A stretch of DNA of 48,120 nt from assembly GCA_019634045.1 (NCBI GenBank), contig JAHQWA010000417.1:1-48120 (forward strand). The letters run 5' to 3'. Source of the stretch: Saprospiraceae bacterium (GTDB taxonomy: Bacteria > Bacteroidota > Bacteroidia > Chitinophagales > Saprospiraceae). Shown one piece after another: positions 40,816 through 48,120 of the stretch; position 1 is the stretch's first letter; the number at the start of each line of letters is the position of its first letter. The notes under the pieces were generated by a model that saw only the letters and a program-made list of their open reading frames with translations, did not search any database and was not told where the DNA came from. The position numbers and the translations under genes are program-made.

Positions 40816-41571
40816 TCATTGAAGGGAGAACAGTTGTAAAATCTGATCTTTGCGTCGCACTGAAACGGGTACCTTACTCCCATCTTTCATCACCAAAAAA
40901 CCGCCTTGAGATTTCTCAAAACGATCCAATTGATGGAGATTAAATAGGTGTGAATGATGGGGGCGATAGAAGTGATGGGGCTTCAATAAATTTTCATATT
41001 CTCGCAGGTTATTAGACACCAATATCTCCTTCCCATCCAAGAGGTAGAAGCGGGTATAACTTCCAGCAGCTTCGCATCGAACGATCTCAGGCACTTCTAC
41101 CATATAGATATTTTCGGCATCCTTTAAAACGAGTTTCTTGGGTCTTTGAGGTTGCAGGAAATTTTGAAAGACAGCCTCCATCTGCGTCCATTTTTGTTCT
41201 TGTAGCTGCTTGTCTTGATTTGCCTCTGCCTTTTCTACAGCCAACATTAGCTCTTCGGGGTCAATCGGCTTCAATAGATAATCCAAGGCACTCAGTTTTA
41301 TAGCTTCCAAAGCAAAACGGTCAAAGGCCGTAGTGAAGATGACCTCAAAAGATCGATCTCCCAACTGGCGCAGCAAGTCCAAGCCCGTCCCATCTTGCAT
41401 TTGAACATCTAAAAATACCAAGTCCGGCTTTTTGGCTGCAATTAAGGCTTTGCCAGCTGCTACGCCATCAGCTTCTCCCATGATTTCGAGCTGTGGACAG
41501 TACAACTCTATCAAATGCCGAAGGCCATCACGGAAGGGTTTCTCATCGTCGATCAATACAACTTTCATCAT
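40816..41571 (-). CDS. LytTR-family response regulator
   Basis: 251 residues. Receiver domain (1-115): VLIDDEKPFRDGLRHLIELY, phosphoacceptor Asp55 in DLVFLDVQMQDGTG, FTTAFDRFALEA, and YLLKP with the conserved Lys. LytTR domain (about 145-250): KLVLKDAENIYMVEVPEIVR, then EAAGSYTRFYLLDG and HFYRPHHSHLFNLHQLDRF. Its start overlaps the stop of the kinase gene by one base (TAATG), so the two are translationally coupled. Two ATG codons lie in a row at the start; the first is used here. Confidence 0.94.
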   Translation of the reverse strand: MMKVVLIDDEKPFRDGLRHLIELYCPQLEIMGEADGVAAGKALIAAKKPDLVFLDVQMQDGTGLDLLRQLGDRSFEVIFTTAFDRFALEAIKLSALDYLLKPIDPEELMLAVEKAEANQDKQLQEQKWTQMEAVFQNFLQPQRPKKLVLKDAENIYMVEVPEIVRCEAAGSYTRFYLLDGKEILVSNNLREYENLLKPHHFYRPHHSHLFNLHQLDRFEKSQGGFLVMKDGSKVPVSVRRKDQILQLFSLQ

Positions 41572-43511
41572 TATATAGCAGATTTTAACGGAAGGTGGAA
41601 TTCAACTTTAGTACCGGCAGCCTCGCCCTGGTCATCACGAAGATCGATGATAATAAAACTGGATTTTCGCTTAGTTCTACGATTCATCAGTGCTATCCGA
41701 TCTTTCATTACCTCTAAGGCTACCGATTTTCGATAAGCTTGGGTACCAGGAACCGTATCCTTACGCCCAATCCCATTGTCTTCAACGACTACGTGTAGAT
41801 GCTCGGCCTCTCGCTCAAAGGATAGATAGAGTTTTCCAGACTCCTTCTTTGGAATTAAACCATGTTCAATCGCATTTTCTACCACGGGCTGCAATAACAT
41901 GGGAGGGAAGGACCATTCATCAATATCTAGATTTTCATCCACATGTAGATTGAAGTCGAAGCAATCTCCGTAGCGCAACTGCTGCAATTCTATATAGTGG
42001 CTAATCGATTCAATTTCAGATCCCAGGCTGACGCTTTCTGTTCGACTCCCCTCTAATACATTGCGCATCAGGCGAGAAAATTTCGATAAATAGAGTACCG
42101 CCTCTCGCTTGTTTGCCTCTTTCAAAATAAACTGCTGGATAGAAGAGAGCGCATGGAAGAAAAAATGAGGGTTCATTTGGGTTCTCAGGAGTCGCTGCTC
42201 TGATTGCATCAGCTGAAATTCTTTCCGCAATATGCGCTGGCGGTAACCGAAATACCCTAGGGTTCCCAGCAGCAAAGCTCCTCCTCCCAGTAGCAACAAC
42301 CAAAGATTGCGCTGACGCAACTGCAATTCCTGAATCTGGGTTTCTTGTTGCAAACGCACAATTTCCGATTCCTTAGATGCCGTTTCGTAGATCATGTGCA
42401 AGTTTTGGAGTTTGCTGCTCTTTTCTTGATTGTACACGGAATCCTGCATTTGCTTGTACAATTCATGATACTCCAGGGCATCTTCAGCTTGATTACGCTT
42501 CTTATAAAATTCGTAGAGCTGGAAATAGGCATTATTCAGTAAAACAATGTGGTTGTCCAACTCCGCATAGGCCAAGGCCTTATAGGCAGATTCAAAGGCC
42601 TCCTGGAAGCGCCCCAGACCAAACTTGGCTTCTGCATCATAATTATAGACAAAGGCCATATCCAAATAATTGCTGGTATCCGTTAAAGGGAATGCCTGAT
42701 CTACGTAATCGAGAGCCTCATCAAATCGCTCTTGCAGAATAGCTGTCCGACTGAGGGACCGTAATAAACGCCCTTCAAATACCTGATTACCGACCTCTTT
42801 GGCCTTCTCATAAGCCATAAGTTCGTAGTGTAGAGCACTATCCAACACCCCCATGTTTTTATAGTTCCCCGCCAAGGAGCCCGCGGCATAGATAATCTTA
42901 TACCAGTTTTGAGTTTGATGGGCATACCTCAAGATCTTAAGGCGATAGGCTTTAGCCTCTTCATTGCGTTCCATATTGGACAATACGACGGCAATATTTT
43001 GATAGGCATTGTAAATGTCATCTTTATTGTCAATCTCTTCAGAAAGCCGGAGGGAGGGATAGAGATAGCTGAGTGCTCTTTCGTGATCCTCTAGCATGAT
43101 ATAGTTAATACCAATATTGGTCAAAGCCACAGACTCCCCCCGCTTATCGCCAATCTTCACAAACAGGTCTAAAGCCTTTTGGTGAAACACGGTACTTTCC
43201 CCTAGATCGCGCCGCTGATGGGCAATATTCCCTCTCAAGACCAGGATAGCAGCTTCATGTTTTTCTGAAGGGATAGGACTGTTTTCTAGCTCTTGTTTAG
43301 CCAAATCTGTATAGAATTCGCAGCTATCAATTTGATTCAAGAAGATGTAGTTCTTAGCAATCTTGTTCAGTACTTCCACCTTTAAGGTATCCGTAACTTC
43401 TGGTAATAGCGCTTTTAAACTATCCAGGGGTTCGACCGTTTGTGTAGTTCCCCGGAAAGGAAGCCCTACCGTCATCAGTATGATGACAAAAGGGAGTGCG
43501 AAGGTTTTCAT
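41571..43511 (-). CDS. LytS-type sensor histidine kinase with TPR sensor domain
   Basis: 646 residues from the ATG at 43511, chosen since it gives a signal peptide (LPFVIILMTVGLPFRGTTQ). The periplasmic sensor (about 40-370) is a chain of TPR repeats: LVLRGNIAHQRRDLGESTVF, VALTNIGINYIMLEDHERAL and YELMAYEKAKEVGNQVFEGR. A short coiled coil and one helix (about 403-423, LWLLLLGGGALLLGTLGYFG) follow. The His_kinase domain has His449 in MNPHFFFHALSS, where the usual motif is NPHFLFN; Asn in VVENAIEHG; and glycine box DNGIGRKD. The kinase and the LytTR regulator overlap, forming one signalling pair. The TPR sensor may bind a peptide or protein in the periplasm. Confidence 0.94.
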   Translation of the reverse strand: MKTFALPFVIILMTVGLPFRGTTQTVEPLDSLKALLPEVTDTLKVEVLNKIAKNYIFLNQIDSCEFYTDLAKQELENSPIPSEKHEAAILVLRGNIAHQRRDLGESTVFHQKALDLFVKIGDKRGESVALTNIGINYIMLEDHERALSYLYPSLRLSEEIDNKDDIYNAYQNIAVVLSNMERNEEAKAYRLKILRYAHQTQNWYKIIYAAGSLAGNYKNMGVLDSALHYELMAYEKAKEVGNQVFEGRLLRSLSRTAILQERFDEALDYVDQAFPLTDTSNYLDMAFVYNYDAEAKFGLGRFQEAFESAYKALAYAELDNHIVLLNNAYFQLYEFYKKRNQAEDALEYHELYKQMQDSVYNQEKSSKLQNLHMIYETASKESEIVRLQQETQIQELQLRQRNLWLLLLGGGALLLGTLGYFGYRQRILRKEFQLMQSEQRLLRTQMNPHFFFHALSSIQQFILKEANKREAVLYLSKFSRLMRNVLEGSRTESVSLGSEIESISHYIELQQLRYGDCFDFNLHVDENLDIDEWSFPPMLLQPVVENAIEHGLIPKKESGKLYLSFEREAEHLHVVVEDNGIGRKDTVPGTQAYRKSVALEVMKDRIALMNRRTKRKSSFIIIDLRDDQGEAAGTKVEFHLPLKSAI

Positions 43512-44219
43512 GGTTTTAGTTTTTTGGAATATGAAATGTAGTGTTGTCAACTGAGTGTTCATACAATAATTTCTGTGGATACTTGGGTATTAATTAATCA
43601 AACCCATCTAGACCAAAGCAGGTAAATACTTCGTCCAAATGAAATTCAAGTGGTGTCGGATTACTAAAAGTGGTTGATCGTTGAAATTTCCTTCCAATAG
43701 GCGCGGCGATAGGTTTCTGGGACGGAGGGGTAAAGCCCTAGTCTCAGGCAATCCGTTTCAGATACCAAGAACTTCATTAGAGTTTCCCCTGAGGAATACC
43801 TGGCATTCCAGAACGAGTGCTCGCTAATGAGACAGGTATTTCAAGGCATAGAAATCCCATCCCGATAAGCACCAAATCACGCGATAAGTAGTAGACGGTT
43901 AAATTAAGCTGATTAAGCGACGGGTGAACAACAAGACATAGCAGTTAATCACTCTCCAGAGCTGCCTTTTACATAGCATTGGAGGAGTATCAGGAAGTGT
44001 ATTTACTGTGGAAGTAAGACAAGGCAGGGCTAATATAAATAGTTTCTTGAGCAAATTAACAGCTTTTTACCGCATTATTTTAGGAAAATATTTATGTATG
44101 ATCAAAAACAGGCGATCTGTCCAACTTTGATTGCCCCTGGTAGAAAAAAATCTTTGAAGATTACTAATTTCCCGATGTTTCAATTTCACACTAGTTCTCA
44201 ATTAAGGAACGGATTGGAT
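43512..44219. other. Intergenic region between the kinase and ABC transporter genes
   Basis: 708 bases between divergent genes. It should hold both promoters, but no perfect TAnnTTTG is present. A minus-strand TACATTTC near the kinase is one base off. The segment 43664-43925 holds what looks like a decayed coding region on the minus strand, listed separately. The ABC-side part (about 43930-44219) shows no clear gene; an ATG at 44094 in the ABC frame would add 42 residues that resemble no ABC protein. Confidence 0.45.
43664..43925 (-). pseudogene. Possible frameshifted coding remnant
   Basis: On the minus strand an open frame from 43840 to a TAG at 43664 encodes 58 residues with a coding look: EHSFWNARYSSGETLMKFLV and LRLGLYPSVPETYRRAYW, ending in KEISTINHF. 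It has no start codon at its head; the first ATG is 21 codons in. Just upstream a second frame (about 43779-43925) reads LVLIGMGFLCLEIPVS with further residues. The two overlap, as after a frameshift. I do not recognise the family, and a conserved non-coding repeat is also possible. Confidence 0.3.
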
Positions 44220-45128
44220 ATGAATATACTTCAACTAGAAGATGTTGTAAAGACCTACGACAAACATGTGGCGGTGGACAAGGTGAGTTTTAATGTGCCA
44301 GAAGGAAGAATATTTGGGTTATTGGGCCCGAATGGCGCTGGCAAAACCTCCTTGATACGTATCATTACGACTATCACCAGGGCAGACGAAGGTCGAGTAC
44401 TGCTTGCGGGGGAGCCCATCAATAGCAATACCCCCACTCAGATTGGTTATATGCCTGAAGAGCGGGGGTTGTACAAGAAAATGAAGGTGGGTGACCACCT
44501 CATGTATTTGGCTCAATTAAAGGGCCTGAGTAAAAAAGAAGCAAAAGCTGCCATTGGCGATTGGTTCGACAAGTTTGAAATCTCCGATTGGTGGGGCAAA
44601 AAGGTGGAGGAATTATCCAAAGGGATGCAGCAAAAGATTCAATTCATAGCCACTATCATCCACAAGCCCAAACTTCTCATCTTGGATGAACCTTTCTCGG
44701 GACTAGACCCCATCAATACCAACCTCATCAAGGACGAGATCCATCAACTACAACAAGAGGGAGTAAGCATCATCTTTTCCACCCATAGAATGGAACAGGT
44801 AGAGGAAATCTGCGAAGAGATCGTGCTAATCAACAAAGGCAAAAACATCTTGAACGGAGAGGTAAAGGCGATCAAGGACCAGTTTAAGGAGAATCGCTTC
44901 CGATTGGACTTTGACACCGACCTACCCAATGCCATTTCACAGCAGCCTAACGTTATAGAACACGGACCTAACCATGTCATCATTCAACTTTCAGCGGGGG
45001 AAGACTCTAACAGTATACTCCGTTATTTCATCAGCAATGGTTTGCATGTAACTGCCTTCAACGAAATCCTTCCCAGTCTGAATGAGATATTCATCCAGCA
45101 AGTAACGACCGTAGAAGAAGTCCACTAG
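44220..45128 (+). CDS. ABC transporter ATP-binding protein, NatA-like
   Basis: 302 residues from the ATG at 44220. Walker A is GPNGAGKTSLIR (about 38-49), the Q-loop lies near IGYMPEERGLYKKM, the signature is ELSKGMQQK, Walker B is LLILDEPFSGLDPI, and the switch His is in IIFSTHRMEQ. The C-terminal 80 residues (about 225-302) are of the DUF4162 type found in NatA-like subunits. It drives an exporter with the permease encoded 36 bases downstream. NatAB exports Na+ in Bacillus, but related systems export antibiotics or lipids. The substrate here is not known. Confidence 0.93.
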   Translation: MNILQLEDVVKTYDKHVAVDKVSFNVPEGRIFGLLGPNGAGKTSLIRIITTITRADEGRVLLAGEPINSNTPTQIGYMPEERGLYKKMKVGDHLMYLAQLKGLSKKEAKAAIGDWFDKFEISDWWGKKVEELSKGMQQKIQFIATIIHKPKLLILDEPFSGLDPINTNLIKDEIHQLQQEGVSIIFSTHRMEQVEEICEEIVLINKGKNILNGEVKAIKDQFKENRFRLDFDTDLPNAISQQPNVIEHGPNHVIIQLSAGEDSNSILRYFISNGLHVTAFNEILPSLNEIFIQQVTTVEEVH

Positions 45129-45164
45129 TTTTCTCCTTTTTCACGCCCAACGAAAATATACAAG

Positions 45165-46481
45165 ATGAACAATCTTTGGTTAATCATAAAAAGAGAATAC
45201 CTCACCCGCGTCACCAGACGTTCCTTCATTCTCGCTACCCTCTTGACCCCATTGGCGATCGGCCTATTTTTTGTGATCGTCTCTTTCATTTTCCAATATG
45301 ATAGTGATGATTCGAAACGTATTGCTGTGATCGATGAAGGCAATATTTTTGAAGGCAAGATCAAGGATGAGAACAACCTATTTTTCAAATTTGTCAATAC
45401 AGATCTAGAGGTGATCAAAGACAATTTTGATGAAATGGATTATAATGGCATCCTGCTCATTCCTAGCCTGGACGACCTCCTCAAAAAGAATTTTCGAGTT
45501 TTCTATTATTCCGATGAAAAGCTTACGCTGGATATTGAACCCATCATCGTCTCTCGGATCCGAGATCGAGTGAGGGATTACAAGATTGATCAACTGCAGA
45601 TCGATCGACAGCAATTAAATGCCCTTAATACCAAGATCGAGCTAGAACCCAAGCCCATCAAGGCAGCGCCGGAAGAGACGACTAAAATGGCGGGTAAAAT
45701 CGCCGCTGCGATTGGCTTCTTCATGGGGATTATCATGTATATGACCGTATTTATTTACGGGATGATGGTGATGCGATCTGTGATGGAAGAGAAAACCAGT
45801 CGTATTGTAGAGGTAATGATTTCTTCCGTCAAACCCTTTCAATTGATGTTGGGTAAAATTATTGGCGTGGGTGCCGTAGGCTTGACCCAGTTAGCCATTT
45901 GGGCCATCCTAATCCCGCTTATCGTTACCGTGGCGGGGCTCTTCTTTGGTGTCGATGCGGACGCTATGCCGCCTTCGGCCGCAGCCGCTGGAGCAGAAAT
46001 CGACCCAGAAGAAGCGGAAGCCATGCTCAGCCTGGTCATTCAAGAATTAACACAGCAGAATTGGTGGGCTATTCTTCCTTTGTTTATCCTCTATTTCTTG
46101 GGCGGCTACTTCATGTATTCCGCCTTATTTGCAGCAGTAGGTTCTGCAATGGGAGATGATCTTGGAGAAGGGCAGGCCTTAACAATTCCCATTACAATTC
46201 CAGTCCTATTGGCTTTCTATATTATGATGGTGAGTGTACAAGCACCCAATTCAAGTTTAGCAATCTGGTCCTCTATTTTCCCACTATTCTCCCCGATTGT
46301 AATGCCCGCCCGAATTCCCTTCGATCCGCCCATCTGGCAGGTCTTGCTATCACTTTTCTTGCTAATCGCCACGGCATTAGCCTTAGTCTGGCTATCCGGA
46401 AGAATCTATCGAGTCGGCATTCTCATGTACGGTAAAAAGGTAGGATTAAAGGAATTAGGGAAGTGGATGTTTAGAGGATAG
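45165..46481 (+). CDS. ABC-2 type permease, NatB-like
   Basis: 438 residues. The first helix lies at about 18-45 (RSFILATLLTPLAIGLFFVI), preceded by the typical IIKREYLTRVTRRS head. A large extracytoplasmic loop (about 50-175) follows. Five further helices run at about 180-425, with MVMRSVMEEKTSRIVEVMIS in the conserved cytoplasmic helix and PFQLMLGKIIGVGAVGLTQL after it. An Ala/Glu-rich loop (PPSAAAAGAEIDPEEAEAM) lies between helices. The domain is ABC2_membrane_3. It forms the channel of the exporter with the preceding ATPase. Confidence 0.92.
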   Translation: MNNLWLIIKREYLTRVTRRSFILATLLTPLAIGLFFVIVSFIFQYDSDDSKRIAVIDEGNIFEGKIKDENNLFFKFVNTDLEVIKDNFDEMDYNGILLIPSLDDLLKKNFRVFYYSDEKLTLDIEPIIVSRIRDRVRDYKIDQLQIDRQQLNALNTKIELEPKPIKAAPEETTKMAGKIAAAIGFFMGIIMYMTVFIYGMMVMRSVMEEKTSRIVEVMISSVKPFQLMLGKIIGVGAVGLTQLAIWAILIPLIVTVAGLFFGVDADAMPPSAAAAGAEIDPEEAEAMLSLVIQELTQQNWWAILPLFILYFLGGYFMYSALFAAVGSAMGDDLGEGQALTIPITIPVLLAFYIMMVSVQAPNSSLAIWSSIFPLFSPIVMPARIPFDPPIWQVLLSLFLLIATALALVWLSGRIYRVGILMYGKKVGLKELGKWMFRG

Positions 46482-46494
46482 CTCATGTATAGGC

Positions 46495-46680
46495 AAAAAA
46501 AACCGGAGAAAGGTTGCAGACTTCTCCGGCGATTGGATAGTATGTTTTCTCATTGCATGTTTGAGAAAAACGAGGGAAGTCTCCCCCAGGGTGAGTTGTA
46601 GTCCCTGATTGGGGAGGGACCACGAGTGAATAAAGCAAAGCTCCCTTTTAAAGTCGAGGGGCATTGGACTAACAATAAAA
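46495..46680 (-). ncRNA. Possible small RNA between two minus-strand terminators
   Basis: Between the two terminators lie about 220 bases with no coding frame, two further hairpins (46598-46623, 46545-46569) and a T8 terminator at the end. A minus-strand TTTG near 46700 and TATTGTTA about 19 bases on could be a weak promoter (two of four bases off in the -7 box). The start near 46665-46680 is a guess. Confidence 0.25.
46503..46529 (-). terminator. Intrinsic terminator 2, minus strand
   Basis: An 8-bp perfect stem (CCGGAGAA/TTCTCCGG) is followed by eight Ts on the minus strand. It ends a transcript reading away from bamA, although bamA already has a terminator at 46741-46785. Confidence 0.8.
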
Positions 46681-46740
46681 ACTAAATAAAGTGGTACAAA
46701 CCCACCATCATTTTAGTTTCCTTCTTTAAGCAAGGTAAAC

Positions 46741-46785
46741 AAAAAAAACGAGGCTTACAAAACCAGGCCTGGTCTCATAAGCCTC
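46741..46785 (-). terminator. Intrinsic terminator after bamA
   Basis: On the minus strand an 8-bp stem (GAGGCTTA/TAAGCCTC, 46750-46757 with 46778-46785) encloses the 12-base palindrome ACCAGGCCTGGT. Eight Ts follow. It lies about 200 bases after the bamA stop. Confidence 0.85.
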
Positions 46786-46980
46786 CACCTATAAAGCTTG
46801 TTTGTGCATCAACAAACAAGAGGACGAATAAAAGGATATATACTATCTTGGTTTTGAATCCTGGCTCACCATCAAGGCTTTAGAACAACACTGCTTTCCT
46901 CCCACTATTACATAACACTTGTATAATCAAGTCAAAGATCGTGGTAGGATCATCTCATTTTAGTAGAGAGGAAGCCATTT

Positions 46981-48120
46981 CTACTCCGGTTCAAAACCAA
47001 GTATAATACTAAACTTCCCTAGTTCTCCTAAGCTTTTCACCCCTGTCTTATCCACCCCTAATCCATAGTCAAAACCGATTAAACCAAACATGGGTAGCAT
47101 GACGCGAAAGCCGAATCCTACAGATCGCTTCAATTGAAAAGGGTTATATCGATCAAAGCCCTCCCAAGCATTTCCAGCCTCCAGAAATAACATCGTATAC
47201 ATTGTAGAATTGGGGTTGGTGGATAGTGGGTACCGGATTTCGGTGGTAACCTTCTGAAAGATTGGCGCTGCCACAGTTTGCCCATCATTAACATTGGCCT
47301 CCAGGTCTGTCACTTCATAACCACGCAAAGCAATGATATCCGTTCCCTGATAACCAATCGCCTGATTGTTTATGCCATCTCCTCCCAACTGAAACCGCTC
47401 AAAGGGTGCGTACCCCAATTCACGATTGTAGTAGCCTAAATAGCCCATTTTTGCACTGACCCTCAGCACTACTTTGTCAAAGAGGGGACTAAAAAACTCA
47501 GCGTTGAACCGCCACTTGTGGTATTCCACCCAGCGGTATTGCTCCTCCAAGCTGGGATCTTTGCCCTCATTCTGTGTGAAGAGTGAGTAGGGCGGGGTGA
47601 ACTGCAAAGAAAGGGACAATCGGCTCCCTCGAGTCGGAAAATTTGGGTTATCAATAGAGTTTCGGCTGATCGTCTGGGTAATACTGAAGTTATTGAAGAC
47701 CCCATCTCCTAGGGCCGTTCCATCTGCTGCCGTGAATAAGCCCGTACCCCAATTGCGAAGGGTGATCGTTTGCAAATTGATTCCGGTGGAAGAAACAAAG
47801 AAATCGTCCGGCCAGCGAAGGCGTGTTCCCAAACTGAAACTTAGCCCCTGTATAGAGAATTCACCAAAATTTGCATTGTCCCTATTCAAGCCGTTTGTAT
47901 AGCGATTTAAGAATCCTGCCACCGTGAAGTTATTCGGTTTTTTTCCCCACAACCAAGGTTCAGTGAATGAAGCATTGGCGCTTTGATACACGCGCCCGTT
48001 ACTTTGAAAACGCACGGACAAACGTTGTCCTTCTCCTTTAGGCAATGGCCTCCAAGCCTTTGAGTTGAAGAGGTTGCGAATCGAAAAGTTGTTAAACGAA
48101 ATGCCAACCGTTCCAATGAC
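46981..48120 (-). CDS. bamA: Outer-membrane assembly factor BamA, C-terminal barrel (5' end outside the window)
   Basis: The frame is open to the window's edge, so the 379 residues seen are the C-terminal part. The POTRA domains are outside. The visible part is the Omp85 barrel: an early FNNFSIRNLFN strand, SANASFTEPWLWGKKPNNFT, the strand pair NPNFPTRGSRLSLSLQF, and VVLRVSAKMGYLGYYN. RYPLSTNPNSTMYTMLFLEA, GFGFRVMLPMFGLIGFDYGL and the ending GKFSIILGFEPE are typical of Bacteroidota BamA. The VRGF/IRGY loop motif appears as ALRGYEVTDL. BamA inserts barrel proteins into the outer membrane. A TTG inside (48045) is not the start. Confidence 0.95.
   Translation of the reverse strand, partial: VIGTVGISFNNFSIRNLFNSKAWRPLPKGEGQRLSVRFQSNGRVYQSANASFTEPWLWGKKPNNFTVAGFLNRYTNGLNRDNANFGEFSIQGLSFSLGTRLRWPDDFFVSSTGINLQTITLRNWGTGLFTAADGTALGDGVFNNFSITQTISRNSIDNPNFPTRGSRLSLSLQFTPPYSLFTQNEGKDPSLEEQYRWVEYHKWRFNAEFFSPLFDKVVLRVSAKMGYLGYYNRELGYAPFERFQLGGDGINNQAIGYQGTDIIALRGYEVTDLEANVNDGQTVAAPIFQKVTTEIRYPLSTNPNSTMYTMLFLEAGNAWEGFDRYNPFQLKRSVGFGFRVMLPMFGLIGFDYGLGVDKTGVKSLGELGKFSIILGFEPE

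Larger units (their letters stand above)
46482..46980. other. Hairpin-rich non-coding region downstream of bamA
   Basis: Five hairpins lie in this 499-base stretch between the ABC permease (plus) and bamA (minus), two ending in T8 tracts on the minus strand. From bamA outward: 46797-46820 (9 bp), 46741-46785 (terminator 1), 46598-46623 (9 bp with one wobble), 46545-46569 (8 bp) and 46503-46529 (terminator 2). I see no protein-coding frame with support. Confidence 0.6.

Noticed and set aside
46571..46623. RNase P RNA-like motif (GAGGGAAGTC)
   Set aside because: Only a partial match to the 5' core, and the 3' ACAGAA core is missing.

Overview
The window looks like chromosomal DNA of a free-living Bacteroidota, most likely from the Saprospiria group (Saprospiraceae/Lewinellaceae). 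The evidence is a PorP/SprF-type type IX secretion membrane protein, two TPR–PD40–OmpA proteins of the PorE kind, LytS/LytTR two-component systems, DUF2911 and DUF6090-like proteins, a Bacteroidota BamA, and several promoters of the Bacteroidota type (TTTG or TTG near -33, TAnnTTTG near -7). The species assignment is inference. I saw no rRNA, tRNA, CRISPR array, insertion sequence or prophage. The region reads as ordinary core and envelope genes with a few unusual pieces.

Layout. 1-4800: the 3' end of an unknown gene, a four-helix membrane protein, a DUF2911 protein, a receiver–histidine kinase protein and a LytTR regulator. 4931-7678: an ECF sigma factor overlapping a protein with a putative anti-sigma head, one inner-membrane helix and an outer-membrane barrel tail, then a lipoprotein. 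7794-14018: a TPR lipoprotein, a TPR–PD40–OmpA protein, an ArsR–AHSA1 fusion with a clear promoter/operator, and two tandem paralogues of unknown function. 14123-18306: a large sortilin-like beta-propeller protein and a LolA-like protein. 18460-25021: a complete Na+-translocating NADH:quinone reductase operon (nqrABCDEF, minus strand) with a recognisable promoter. 25488-30137: pnuC, a PorE-like protein carrying an extra DUF1573 domain, and PorP/SprF. 30625-31952: a second ECF sigma factor with a TPR-bearing membrane partner. 32582-35134: dnaB with a full-length intein in its P-loop, preceded by a cluster of DnaA boxes. 35399-37862: a DUF6090-like membrane protein, an exported coiled-coil protein and a YegS/DAG-kinase-like lipid kinase. 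37986-40706: a lipoprotein glycoside hydrolase and a sulfatase. 40816-43511: a LytTR regulator with its TPR histidine kinase. 44220-46481: a NatAB-like ABC exporter. 46981-48120: the barrel end of bamA.

How genes work together. The Nqr complex couples NADH oxidation to Na+ export. PorP and the PorE-like protein form a secretion or gliding envelope pair. Each sigma factor is followed directly by a membrane protein likely to control it. The LytS-type kinases and LytTR regulators form two signalling pairs. The glycosidase and sulfatase probably act together on a sulfated glycan.

Most worth checking: the DnaA-box cluster in front of dnaB; the dnaB intein; the sigma-linked protein that may span the whole envelope; the anchored NqrA; the DUF1573 fusion; a possible pseudoknotted RNA leader in front of pnuC; and a hairpin-rich non-coding stretch with two terminators after bamA.
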